This document shows, one piece after another, positions 54,007 to 62,337 of a stretch of DNA of 64,000 nt. The stretch lies in NCBI RefSeq assembly GCF_014641695.1, contig NZ_BMIF01000016.1, forward strand, positions 1 to 64,000. Direction: 5' to 3'. The position numbers and the translations under genes were made by a program. Under the pieces are notes generated by a model, which saw only the letters and a program-made list of their open reading frames with translations, made no database searches and had not been told where the DNA came from. Numbering within the stretch: position 1 is the first letter of the stretch; the number at the start of each line of letters is the position of its first letter. The DNA comes from Nitratireductor aestuarii (GTDB lineage: Bacteria > Pseudomonadota > Alphaproteobacteria > Rhizobiales > Rhizobiaceae).

Positions 54007-54702
54007 CTACGCTACCCGGCGGGGCTCCGGTGCGAAGGGGCTGAGGCCGAGCCACTGCTGCATGGCCTTGGCGATGGCCGGATCGCCGTCCAGTTCAAGG
54101 TGACCCGCCTCGATTTCCTTGCGGACGACGGTCAGCCCCATCCAGATCGCGGTCATGCTGCGCAGCGAACTTGTGACCAGCAGATCAACCTCGAAGCCTG
54201 GGTCGAACCCACAGAGGTCGACCGTGCCGCCATCGACGACCAGCCACCAGCACTGCTTTGCCGGTGGAAGTTCGGGGTACTGAAACTGAATCGTGCAGCG
54301 TCGCGGCGGCAATGGCTCTGGATTGAGGTTACGCCGCATGTCCCACATGAGCAGTGACGGGTCCAGATTCTTCAAGGAAAGCTGGGATTCCACCCATCTC
54401 TGGCCCCAGAAGCCAAGACCCAGGATGATCGGCCGCAAGTCCTCGCCAGCTTCGGTCAGATGATATTCTACGACGCCGCTCTCATTGCGACGCGTCTGCA
54501 CGACGCCAGCGCGTTCCAGTTCCTTCAGGCGCTTGGAAAGAAGGGCAGGCGACATGCGTGGCACGCCCCGGCGCAGGTCGTTGAAACGCGTCGTTCCGCA
54601 TAAAAGCTCGCGCACGACAAGGGTTGTCCATCGGGAGCACACAATCTCCGACGCCATGGAAACGGGGCAGAATTGTCCGTAGCTTCCCCGGTCTTCCATC
54701 AA
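54007..54702 (-). CDS. HxlR-family transcriptional regulator with C-terminal sterol-carrier-like domain
   Basis: The first 110 residues form an HxlR winged helix (CPVSMASEIVCSRWTTLVVRELL, MSPALLSKRLKELERAGVV). The remaining 120 residues resemble the SCP2-type tail seen in some of these regulators. Total 231 residues. It is divergent from the second acyl-CoA dehydrogenase across 139 bp, so it probably controls that gene. Confidence 0.88.
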   Translation of the reverse strand: MMEDRGSYGQFCPVSMASEIVCSRWTTLVVRELLCGTTRFNDLRRGVPRMSPALLSKRLKELERAGVVQTRRNESGVVEYHLTEAGEDLRPIILGLGFWGQRWVESQLSLKNLDPSLLMWDMRRNLNPEPLPPRRCTIQFQYPELPPAKQCWWLVVDGGTVDLCGFDPGFEVDLLVTSSLRSMTAIWMGLTVVRKEIEAGHLELDGDPAIAKAMQQWLGLSPFAPEPRRVA

Positions 54703-54841
54703 AGACCCTCCGTCAACATGTTTATAAATATCGCAAAACCAGAAGCTCCGCCAGAGATTGCTAGTACAGATCGTGAACTGGACGGTTTTGGCGGATTGGC
54801 GGAACCTGAACTCCTATCGTGCTGGTAGGAGGAGAAACCTG

Positions 54842-55999
54842 ATGAACAGCGCAATTGCGGAAGCTAGTGCAGAACGACTGACGAAATTCGATGGAGGAGC
54901 TGCGGTCCGCGAGATCAGCAGCATCCTGGCCGAACGTGCCTCCCGCTTTGACGAAAGCGACACGTTCGTTGCCGAGAACTACACCCTTCTGAAAGAGGCA
55001 GGGCTCGTTGAGGCAGGTGTGCCGATGGAACTGGGTGGAGGCGGTCTGGAGGTCGCGGAGCTCGCCGACATGTTGCGTCAGATGGCGCATGCGTGCAGCT
55101 CAACGGCGCTCGCATTTTCCATGCACACGCACCAGGTGGCCGTGCCCGCGTGGCGCTGGCGCTACCAGAAAGTGGCGGTTGTCGAACCGCTGCTGAAGCG
55201 CATCGCGACGGAAAAGATCATCATCCTCTCAAGCGGCGGATCTGACTGGATCGGCGGATCTGGCAAGGCCACCAAGGTTGACGGCGGCTACAGGATCTCC
55301 GCGCGCAAGACATTTACCTCAGGTGCGCTCGCAGGCGATATCTTGATGACGGGCGCGGTGGTGGAAACCGAAACCGGGCCGACCGTCATCCACTTCGGTG
55401 CGCCGATGAAGGCGGCGGAAGTCACTGTGCAGGACACCTGGCATGCGCTCGGTATGCGTGGCACGGGTTCGCACGACGTGGTGCTGGACGAGTTGTTCGT
55501 TCCTGATGCCGCCGTGGCCTTTTCACGCAAGGCTGGCGAGTGGCACCCGGTGTTTCAGATCATCGCGACCGTCGCCTTCCCGCTGATCTACGCGGTCTAT
55601 CTCGGTGTTGCGGAGCGGGCTTGCGATATCGCACTGGAACTGGCGCAGAAGAAGAGCTCCAGCCCAATTGCCCTTGATCTGGCGGGCAAGATGGAGACTA
55701 CGCTTCGGGCCGCGCAGCTTGCTCACCGCTGGATGCTGGATACGGTTGAGCTCAACGCTCCGTCGGCTGCCACCGTCAACGAGGTCATGATCGGCCGCAC
55801 GCTGGTTGCCCAGAATGCGATCCGCACTGTGGAGCTGGCGATGGAGCTTGCCGGAGGACCGGGCTTCTACAGGCACAATGGGCTGGAGCGGCTGTTCCGC
55901 GACATCCAGGGCGCCCGGTTCCACCCGTTGCAGGCCGGACCGCAGGCGCAATACGCTGGTGCCATGGCCTTCGGTCAGGACGTCTCGAAGATTTTCTGA
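54842..55999 (+). CDS. Acyl-CoA dehydrogenase-fold flavoprotein
   Basis: ATG 54842 follows AGGAGGAG and yields 385 residues. The fold is acyl-CoA dehydrogenase-like (N-terminal helical domain, beta domain with TWHALGMRGTGSHDVVL, C-terminal helices with GGPGFYRHNGLERLFRD). The expected catalytic Glu of YxGxxE is not evident and the HHxG-like C-terminal text resembles group D flavin monooxygenases/desulfurization enzymes. It may be a monooxygenase rather than a dehydrogenase. It is divergent from the HxlR gene and convergent with the ABC permease. Confidence 0.85.
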   Translation: MNSAIAEASAERLTKFDGGAAVREISSILAERASRFDESDTFVAENYTLLKEAGLVEAGVPMELGGGGLEVAELADMLRQMAHACSSTALAFSMHTHQVAVPAWRWRYQKVAVVEPLLKRIATEKIIILSSGGSDWIGGSGKATKVDGGYRISARKTFTSGALAGDILMTGAVVETETGPTVIHFGAPMKAAEVTVQDTWHALGMRGTGSHDVVLDELFVPDAAVAFSRKAGEWHPVFQIIATVAFPLIYAVYLGVAERACDIALELAQKKSSSPIALDLAGKMETTLRAAQLAHRWMLDTVELNAPSAATVNEVMIGRTLVAQNAIRTVELAMELAGGPGFYRHNGLERLFRDIQGARFHPLQAGPQAQYAGAMAFGQDVSKIF

Positions 56000-56013
56000 A
56001 CCTCCAAAAAAAG

Positions 56014-56039
56014 CGGTCCTGCCCGAAAGGACAGGACCG
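56014..56039. terminator. Hairpin CGGTCCTG / CAGGACCG
   Basis: A perfect 8-bp stem with a 10-base loop lies 15 bp after the flavoprotein stop. A run of A on its left (TCCAAAAAAAG) makes it a better terminator for leftward transcripts. It works with the stronger hairpin just to the right. Confidence 0.6.
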
Positions 56040-56057
56040 AAGTCAGGGTGAAACTTT

Positions 56058-56087
56058 GGCCCGGCTCTGGTGGGAGCCGGGCCTTTT
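56058..56087. terminator. Intrinsic terminator GGCCCGGCTC / GAGCCGGGCC-TTTT
   Basis: A perfect 10-bp stem (56058-56067 with 56074-56083), 6-base loop and TTTT on the plus strand; it ends the rightward flavoprotein transcript. The leftward permease gene ends 10 bp to the right, and reading leftward the run is AAAG then ...GTTT, so it may serve both. Confidence 0.85.
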
Positions 56088-56092
56088 CGTTG

Positions 56093-57781
56093 TTATCGGG
56101 CGTAGAGCCGGTCGAGGCGTACGATCTTGCCGACGACCGCAAGGGCGATGATCGTGAAGAGGATCAGCACAGCGGAGATCGCATGGGCGGTCGGTTCAAG
56201 GCTGAAGGTCGATTCAGCGTAGATGCGGACCGGAAGCGTCGTCATGCGGGCGGTGGTAAGGAAGCTCGTCACCGTGACTTCGCCGAAGCTCAGGAGGAAG
56301 CCCACGATGCCAGCCGCGAACAGTCCCGGCGCCAGACCCGGCAGGATGATCAGGAAGAACCGCTTGATGCCGTTAGCGCCGAGGCTAGCGGCTGCCTCTT
56401 CCTGCGACCTGTCGAGTGCCATGACGGAGGTCGTCAGCAGCGTGATCGCAAAGGGCAGGATCACGATGACGTGGATCGCCATCAGGCCGATGAAGGGCGG
56501 GATGATGACGTAAAGCTGCAGCAGGCGCAGCATGCCCACGCCGATCGCCACGTTCGGCAAGGTGAGCGGCAGCAGCCAGAAAGCTACCAGCATGGATCGG
56601 CCGCGGAAGGGGAAGCGCGCCAGCGCAAAGGCCGCGGGGAGTGCCAGAGCGATGGCTGCAACCATCGATGCCAGAGCAAGCTGCACCGAAATCCAGAACG
56701 CGTCCGCATAGGTGCCGGCAAAGAACACCTGCTCATACCACTTGAGCGTGAAGCCCTTGAAGCCAGCAGCCGTTGCCTGCGGTACGTCGTTGAAGCTCTG
56801 GACGAACACCAGGCCCAGCGGCAGCAGGAGCAGCAGCAGCGACATCAGCAGGAGGATCCTGGAAACGATCGGACCGAGCGCGTCGACCCAGGGAACGAGC
56901 CAGCGCGGAATGCTCAGGGGTCGGCTCGGCTTTCCCTTCAACCATGGCATGAGACGGGTGAACCCGATCGTGCAAAGGGCTGCGAAAGAAAGCCCGATGA
57001 CGGTCATCGCAATCGTCAGAGCTGCGGCAAGCGGTGCATTGAGGTTCTTGATCGCCTCCTGCAGCACCAGCATGCTAGTCGTCCAGACCTTCTTGCCGCC
57101 CAGGAGGGTTGCGGAGACATAGGCGGTAGACGCCATCAGGAAGACGATGACGGAGCCAGCGCGCAAGCCGGGCAAGGAAAGCGGCAGGTCAACGGTGAGG
57201 AAGCGAACGGCAGGGGAAGCGCCAAGACTTTGAGCAGCTTCATGAACACGTGGAGATGTGTTCTGCAGGTTGTCGTAGAGCGCCAGCACCATGAAGGGCA
57301 GGAACACCTGCGTGAGGGCGACGATCACCGCGCCATGGGTGAAGAGCATGCTGCGGGCGGGCGGAATGCCGACCCAACCCGTTACGGTGTTGATCAGGCC
57401 CTCAGGAGAGAGAAGCAGCATGATGCCGAGGGATCGGACGACAACGTTCGTCAGCAGGGGAATGAGGATGACCGAAAAGGCGATCGCGCGGTATTTGACC
57501 GGCATGCGCGCCAGCCAGTAGGCAAGCGGGTAGCCGAGCACGGCCGCCACGACAGTCACCGCGAGCGACAGCAGCACGGTCTCGGAGATCACGCCGAGAT
57601 AGAAAGTGTCGGAGACAATTTCCGTATATTGAGCGAGAGAGGGGGCCATGAGGATCGGCCCGAACGGGTCGGGATACTCGTGCAATGACAGCACGAGTAC
57701 CACGAACATTGGTGCAGCAAAGGCGAGCAGCAACCAGAGGGTGACCGGTGCTGCAAGCACCGGTCCGATCCAACGGTTCAT
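56093..57781 (-). CDS. Fused ABC transporter permease (two PotB/PotC-type modules)
   Basis: The 562-residue protein contains two complete permease modules of six helices each. Each has an EAA loop: EAAQSLGASPAVRFLTVDLP in the first half and EEAAASLGANGIKRF in the second. Such fusions (SfuB/FbpB-like) are used for polyamine, iron(III) or organic-acid importers. It overlaps the binding-protein gene by 4 bp. With the ATPase and binding protein it makes a complete importer. Confidence 0.93.
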   Translation of the reverse strand: MNRWIGPVLAAPVTLWLLLAFAAPMFVVLVLSLHEYPDPFGPILMAPSLAQYTEIVSDTFYLGVISETVLLSLAVTVVAAVLGYPLAYWLARMPVKYRAIAFSVILIPLLTNVVVRSLGIMLLLSPEGLINTVTGWVGIPPARSMLFTHGAVIVALTQVFLPFMVLALYDNLQNTSPRVHEAAQSLGASPAVRFLTVDLPLSLPGLRAGSVIVFLMASTAYVSATLLGGKKVWTTSMLVLQEAIKNLNAPLAAALTIAMTVIGLSFAALCTIGFTRLMPWLKGKPSRPLSIPRWLVPWVDALGPIVSRILLLMSLLLLLLPLGLVFVQSFNDVPQATAAGFKGFTLKWYEQVFFAGTYADAFWISVQLALASMVAAIALALPAAFALARFPFRGRSMLVAFWLLPLTLPNVAIGVGMLRLLQLYVIIPPFIGLMAIHVIVILPFAITLLTTSVMALDRSQEEAAASLGANGIKRFFLIILPGLAPGLFAAGIVGFLLSFGEVTVTSFLTTARMTTLPVRIYAESTFSLEPTAHAISAVLILFTIIALAVVGKIVRLDRLYAR

Positions 57782-58830
57782 CCAGCAATCTCCCGGTCAT
57801 ATCGCGCTTGCCACTTCGGACGGCTCGCGTTGATCAGATCCCAGTCGAAGTCGACGAGCTTGGAGACGGCTTCTTCACCGAGCACCAGCTTTGGCTTCAG
57901 GTCTTCCGGAATGGTGAGATCGTTCACCGTTGGCGAGTAGTAGAGCTCGCGAGAGTAGGCCAGCATGCAGGGCTCGGAAAGGTGCAGGTTGACCCACTCT
58001 TCGGCGAGCTTCTGGTTGCGCGTGCCTTCGGTGATGCAGGCCACGTTCATGGCGAGCGCCTGGCCTTCTTCCGGCGAAGCGATCTCGATGTTCGGGTTGC
58101 GGCTTTCCGCATAGGTGCGGGTGAAGCTGCCGAACTCAACGGAGAGGTCGCAGATGTCCTGGTCGAACATTTCGAACAGCTGCGCCTGGCTCGACTGGAT
58201 GGCAGCGAAGGGCTTCAGTTCCTTGACCTTCTCGACCACCAGATCGAAGTCCTTCTCGGTGCCGCCCCAGGCGCGGGCAGTCATCATCAGGGCAGAGATG
58301 CCTTCAGCGCCGAGACCATCCGGCCATGCGATGCGGCCCTTCCATTCCGGGTTCCACATGTCCTTCCAGGACGTGATCGGCTTCGATGCCTTGCGCTTGT
58401 CGTAGACGATCGTGCAGGGGTTGAAGGCAACGCCGTAGCCGCCCCTACGTGCGCTCGGGTAGAGGGCTTCAAAGCGCTCGACGTTGGGGGTCGGCTCCTG
58501 CGTCACGCCATCCTTGACGGCCTGGCGGCTCTCGTAGATGTTGAGGTAGAGCACGTCGAAGCTCGGGCGGCCGCGTTCTGCATAGGCGCGGGCGCGGCGC
58601 TCACCGGTACCGCCGAGCACGTAGCTGACCTTGCAGCCATACTTCTCGACCAGCGGCTTCTCGACGTATTCCTTGACGATCTTTTCCTGGGCACCGCCCC
58701 AGACGCCGACGACGAGCTCGTCACCCTTCTTGGGTTCAGCAACGGCCCGCTTGACGAAGTGGGCGGGAGCGGCAAGCCCAACGCCTGCGCCAGCGATCAG
58801 CCTGGTGAAATTACGACGCGTGATGTTCAT
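57778..58830 (-). CDS. ABC transporter substrate-binding protein (family 1/PotD-like), Tat signal
   Basis: ATG 58830 follows GAGGGGA and gives 350 residues. The N-terminus MNITRRNFTRLIAGAG carries a twin-arginine motif (TRRNFTR), so Tat export of a folded protein is likely. The body resembles PotD/FbpA-like binding proteins (ELVVGVWGGAQEKIV). It is coupled to the permease (4-bp overlap) and 29 bp downstream of the ATPase. Cargo is not identified; the adjacent hydrolases suggest an ester or amide. Confidence 0.92.
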   Translation of the reverse strand: MNITRRNFTRLIAGAGVGLAAPAHFVKRAVAEPKKGDELVVGVWGGAQEKIVKEYVEKPLVEKYGCKVSYVLGGTGERRARAYAERGRPSFDVLYLNIYESRQAVKDGVTQEPTPNVERFEALYPSARRGGYGVAFNPCTIVYDKRKASKPITSWKDMWNPEWKGRIAWPDGLGAEGISALMMTARAWGGTEKDFDLVVEKVKELKPFAAIQSSQAQLFEMFDQDICDLSVEFGSFTRTYAESRNPNIEIASPEEGQALAMNVACITEGTRNQKLAEEWVNLHLSEPCMLAYSRELYYSPTVNDLTIPEDLKPKLVLGEEAVSKLVDFDWDLINASRPKWQARYDREIAG

Positions 58831-58859
58831 TTTGCATTCCCCTCGGTTTGAGTTTTGTT

Positions 58860-59891
58860 TCAGATGAATGTTGCCCCGCCCGGTTGGGCTTGAATGCTGC
58901 ATGAGGAACCAACTGCAGGCGGCGGAGTGAGAGAGGGCACCATCAGGCGCACCATGCCGGACGCCGTCTGTACGTCGACCTCGTAGGTGTCGCCGAGATA
59001 AGCGGTGCGAACGAGCGTTCCGCTAAGATCGAGCGGGCCACCAGGCTTGTTGCCAAGTTCCAGGCGTGAGGCGCGCAGCACGAGGCGGGTTGCGCCTGCC
59101 GGTGCGCCGTCGCAGACGAGGCCATTGGCGAGAAAGACGCCATTTTCCGTGCGGCCCTCGATGACGGTTCGGTCACCCAGGAAGGAGGCAGTGAACGCGG
59201 AGCTCGGTGCATCGCACAGCGCCTCTGGCGAACCGATTTCCATCAGCAGGCCCTTGCTCATGACAGCCACGCGGTCGGACATGGCGAGAGCTTCCTGCTG
59301 GTCGTGGGTCACGAAAATGGTGGTGATGCCAAGACGCTGCTGCAGCGAGCGGATTTCGCTGCGCATTTCGGCGCGCAGGTGGGCGTCAAGGTTCGACAGC
59401 GGCTCGTCGAGCAGCAGGACGTCCGGCTCAATCACAAGAGCGCGGGCGAGCGCCACGCGCTGCTGCTGGCCGCCCGACATCTGGGTCGGGTAACGGTCAA
59501 GAAACGCGCCGAGACCCACGGTGGCAAGCGCTGCTGCGGCGCGTTCGCGGATTTCGTTCTTGCTGACCTGGCGCATGCGCAGGCCGAAGCCCACGTTGTC
59601 GAGCGCCGTCAGATGCGGGAACAGCGCGTAAGACTGGAACACCACGCCGATATTGCGGGTGTGCACCGGCTTCTGGCTTATGTCCTGACCGCCAAGGATG
59701 ATGCGGCCGCTCGTGGGCTTGATGAAGCCGGCGATCATGCGCAGCGTCGTCGTCTTGCCACAGCCTGATGGGCCGAGCAGCGATACAAGCTCGCCCTTTG
59801 CGACTTCGATCGTCAGCTCGCTGACGGCAATGGAGTCACCGTATGTGGCGGTGACAGCATCCAGGGTAAGGTAATGCTTATCTGCAGACAT
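58860..59891 (-). CDS. ABC transporter ATP-binding protein (PotA-like)
   Basis: The 343-residue protein has Walker A GPSGCGKTTT (40-49), signature MSGGQQQRVALARAL, Walker B VLLLDEPLSNLD and a C-terminal TOBE-like domain (from about 265). It energizes the PotBC-like permease downstream. Its start overlaps the end of the CocE/NonD hydrolase gene by 14 bp, so the hydrolase, ATPase, binding protein and permease form one leftward unit. Confidence 0.94.
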   Translation of the reverse strand: MSADKHYLTLDAVTATYGDSIAVSELTIEVAKGELVSLLGPSGCGKTTTLRMIAGFIKPTSGRIILGGQDISQKPVHTRNIGVVFQSYALFPHLTALDNVGFGLRMRQVSKNEIRERAAAALATVGLGAFLDRYPTQMSGGQQQRVALARALVIEPDVLLLDEPLSNLDAHLRAEMRSEIRSLQQRLGITTIFVTHDQQEALAMSDRVAVMSKGLLMEIGSPEALCDAPSSAFTASFLGDRTVIEGRTENGVFLANGLVCDGAPAGATRLVLRASRLELGNKPGGPLDLSGTLVRTAYLGDTYEVDVQTASGMVRLMVPSLTPPPAVGSSCSIQAQPGGATFI

Positions 59892-61500
59892 TTTGAACCT
59901 GTGGCATGATCAGGCGGGAACGGAAGGCGCCGCCATGGTGAATGGAAATCGGGATGGGTTTGCGGAGCATGTCCGGAACAGGAGCGAAGGCATCGCTGCC
60001 CGGATGAACCTCGAATACGGGTGCGGCAGCTCCCTGAAGTGACAGCCTGACCGCATATCCGGCAGGGATCGTGACGCAGATCGGCCGGAGCGCGATTGTT
60101 GCCGAGGCCTGAGGGCCATTCAGCCGGACATGTCCGGTGGAAATGACGCGTGCGGAGCCGTCTGGGGACACAAGCGAGAGCGCTGCCGACACATCGAAGA
60201 TCTGGGAAGGGGAGCTCAGTTCGAGCGTCGCGGAAGCCTCGCCGATGAAGGTGGTGTCTGCAACGAACGGCTCGCTCGTGTAGACGGCGACGTCCGCGCG
60301 GTTGTCGATCATCGAACGGTCAGCAAAGCCAGCCGGCGAACCGAAGTGGCCGCCAACGAGAGGAGTCGGACGGAACGGGTCGCTGACGAATGTGTCCACT
60401 GCGCGCGCCGGAACGTCAGAGACCAGACGACCGTTGGTCAGCGCGGCCGCAGCAAGTCCGCAGGAAGTCAGAAAGTACTCCTGCCGCGTGACTTCGGGCA
60501 GCGACGGCAGTACATGCCACTCCCGAATTCCGATATCGAAAAGACACACGTAATCAGGACGTTCACCGGCAGCCTTCAGATAAAAATCAAAGAATCTGAC
60601 AATGGCTCGATCCACGGAGATTTCCGCGTCCGTTCCCATGTCGGCGCTGCCGCCCGCGCGGTTCCACGGTGCGTGCGTCCAAGGGCCGATCAGCAGGTGC
60701 GAGGTCTCGGGGCTCCTTGCGCGGAAGGCGCTGTCAGCCGCCCAGGTACCCTGCAGCAGGAAGTCGTACCAGCCGCCGATGTGAAGAGCCGGGATGTTGA
60801 GCTTGTCGTCGCGGAGCAGAACGCCCGGTGAAACCGATTCCCAATAGGCCGCATCGTCTTGCAGCCACTTGGAAAGGTGGGAAAGATCAGGCCGTGCCGC
60901 GAGGAAGGAACGCAGCTCGGCGGGCTTCATGGATGAAAGTGCGGAGTAGGCCTCGGCATCGCCGCGCTTGGCGGCAGAGAGCATCGCCATCTGGGTTGCC
61001 CAGCCGACATTGAGGCCGAGGCGGAAGGCGTTACCTTCATAGGCCCAGTCCGTTCGGGGCATCCAGGAACCCATCGCCGGAACAATCGCATCGGGCCTGC
61101 GGCCTCCACCGGCAATGGCGAGATACTGCGCCATGGCATGGTAGCTGAAGCCATAGAGGCCGATCCTGCCGTTGCTGCCGGGAAGGTTTGCAGCCCATTC
61201 GAGCGTTGCAGCACCGTCGGCAGCTTCGTTCACGAAGGCTTCGAAGATGCCGCCAGACTCCCCAGTTCCACGGACGTCCTGGATCACGACCATGTAGCCG
61301 TGGGCGGCGTACCAGGACGGGTGCGCGAGCACGACCGTCGAGGCGATCGTGCGGCCATAGGGCTGGCGCATCAGGAGCACGGGCCAGGGGCCGTTGCCCT
61401 CTGGCCGATAGATGTCCGCCACCAGGATTACTCCATCCTGCAGCAGCAGTTCGGCCCTTTCCGGCGCGATCACACTATGGAGTGCCTGGTGGTAGGTCAC
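59878..61500 (-). CDS. CocE/NonD family alpha/beta hydrolase (X-Pro dipeptidyl-peptidase-like)
   Basis: The 540-residue protein has the family triad: S119 in YGFSYHA, D246 in GGWYDFLLQG and H276 in GPWTHA. A C-terminal jelly-roll (about residue 350 on, with SPDGSARVISTGHVRL) is normal. Family members are cocaine esterase, nonactate esterase and glutaryl-7-ACA acylase; it cleaves an ester or amide. There is no signal peptide, so it acts in the cytosol, probably on the compound brought in by the ABC transporter. It lies 4 bp after the creatininase gene. Confidence 0.92.
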   Translation of the reverse strand: MTYHQALHSVIAPERAELLLQDGVILVADIYRPEGNGPWPVLLMRQPYGRTIASTVVLAHPSWYAAHGYMVVIQDVRGTGESGGIFEAFVNEAADGAATLEWAANLPGSNGRIGLYGFSYHAMAQYLAIAGGGRRPDAIVPAMGSWMPRTDWAYEGNAFRLGLNVGWATQMAMLSAAKRGDAEAYSALSSMKPAELRSFLAARPDLSHLSKWLQDDAAYWESVSPGVLLRDDKLNIPALHIGGWYDFLLQGTWAADSAFRARSPETSHLLIGPWTHAPWNRAGGSADMGTDAEISVDRAIVRFFDFYLKAAGERPDYVCLFDIGIREWHVLPSLPEVTRQEYFLTSCGLAAAALTNGRLVSDVPARAVDTFVSDPFRPTPLVGGHFGSPAGFADRSMIDNRADVAVYTSEPFVADTTFIGEASATLELSSPSQIFDVSAALSLVSPDGSARVISTGHVRLNGPQASATIALRPICVTIPAGYAVRLSLQGAAAPVFEVHPGSDAFAPVPDMLRKPIPISIHHGGAFRSRLIMPQVQNVCR

Positions 61501-61504
61501 GGTG

Positions 61505-62323
61505 TCAGTCCTTGAACATCGTCTTGCTGGTAATGCGGTCGAGCGGATACTCGAGCACTTCCTTGAGCAGCTTCAGCAGATTGACGGCGCTGCGCTCGAC
61601 GCGCTCACGGCCGCGTTCTGCATCGGCAGCAGCAGCGTTTCCGCAAGCGCCCGAAGGATGGATGTCCTGGGTCTGCCAGCCGAAGCCGATCTTGCCTTCC
61701 GGCGTCAGCAGTCCGCCCTTTTCCTCGATCTCGACCGAGAGGGGCACGAAGTCGTCGGCGTACTGCATGTCGATGAGGTCGCCGTGCAGATGCAGCATGA
61801 CGCTGGTCTCGTCTTCGCCGCCGTGGATGCCGTGCTTCAGCTCGGAGGCGCTGAAGAGGTCGGACATGTCAGCGCCGGCACGGGCCGAGGTGTGGACGGC
61901 AAACATGCCGAGCTTGATGCGCAGTTCGCGGCAAATGATGTCGATGACGTGCGGGTTGCCGCCGTGAGAGTTGACGAACACGATCTTGCGGCAGCCGGCG
62001 CGGTAGACGCTTTCGCCGAGTTCGAAGAGCACCTTCGCAAGCGTTTCGTAGGAGAAGGTCAAGGTGCCGGGGAATTCCAGGTGCTCGACCGACTTGCCAA
62101 CCGGCATCATCGGCAGAACCAGAACCGGAAGGTCGTCTTCCATCAGCTCGACGCAGCGGGCGATGGTGCCCGCGTTGATCGCCGCGTCCACGCGCACCGG
62201 CAGGTGCGGACCGTGCTGCTCGACGGCTGCGATCGGCAGGACCGCAACAAAGTTCTCCATGTCGAACTCGGTGAAATCCTTCGTGGTGTGATCCCACCAC
62301 CAATGTGACTTGAGCTTTGCCAT
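61505..62323 (-). CDS. Creatininase family amidohydrolase
   Basis: The 272-residue protein contains the metal ligands of the family: E35 and H37 (VEQHGPHLP), D46 (RVDAA), H120 (NSHGGNP) and a Glu in GGEDETS. Members cleave cyclic amides or imides such as creatinine, or formamides (MftE, FAPy deformylase). In this operon it could hydrolyse a cyclic amide released by or fed to the CocE-like hydrolase. It overlaps neither neighbour, and lies 14 bp after the acyl-CoA synthetase gene. Confidence 0.92.
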   Translation of the reverse strand: MAKLKSHWWWDHTTKDFTEFDMENFVAVLPIAAVEQHGPHLPVRVDAAINAGTIARCVELMEDDLPVLVLPMMPVGKSVEHLEFPGTLTFSYETLAKVLFELGESVYRAGCRKIVFVNSHGGNPHVIDIICRELRIKLGMFAVHTSARAGADMSDLFSASELKHGIHGGEDETSVMLHLHGDLIDMQYADDFVPLSVEIEEKGGLLTPEGKIGFGWQTQDIHPSGACGNAAAADAERGRERVERSAVNLLKLLKEVLEYPLDRITSKTMFKD

Positions 62324-62337
62324 TTTCTTTTTTCCTC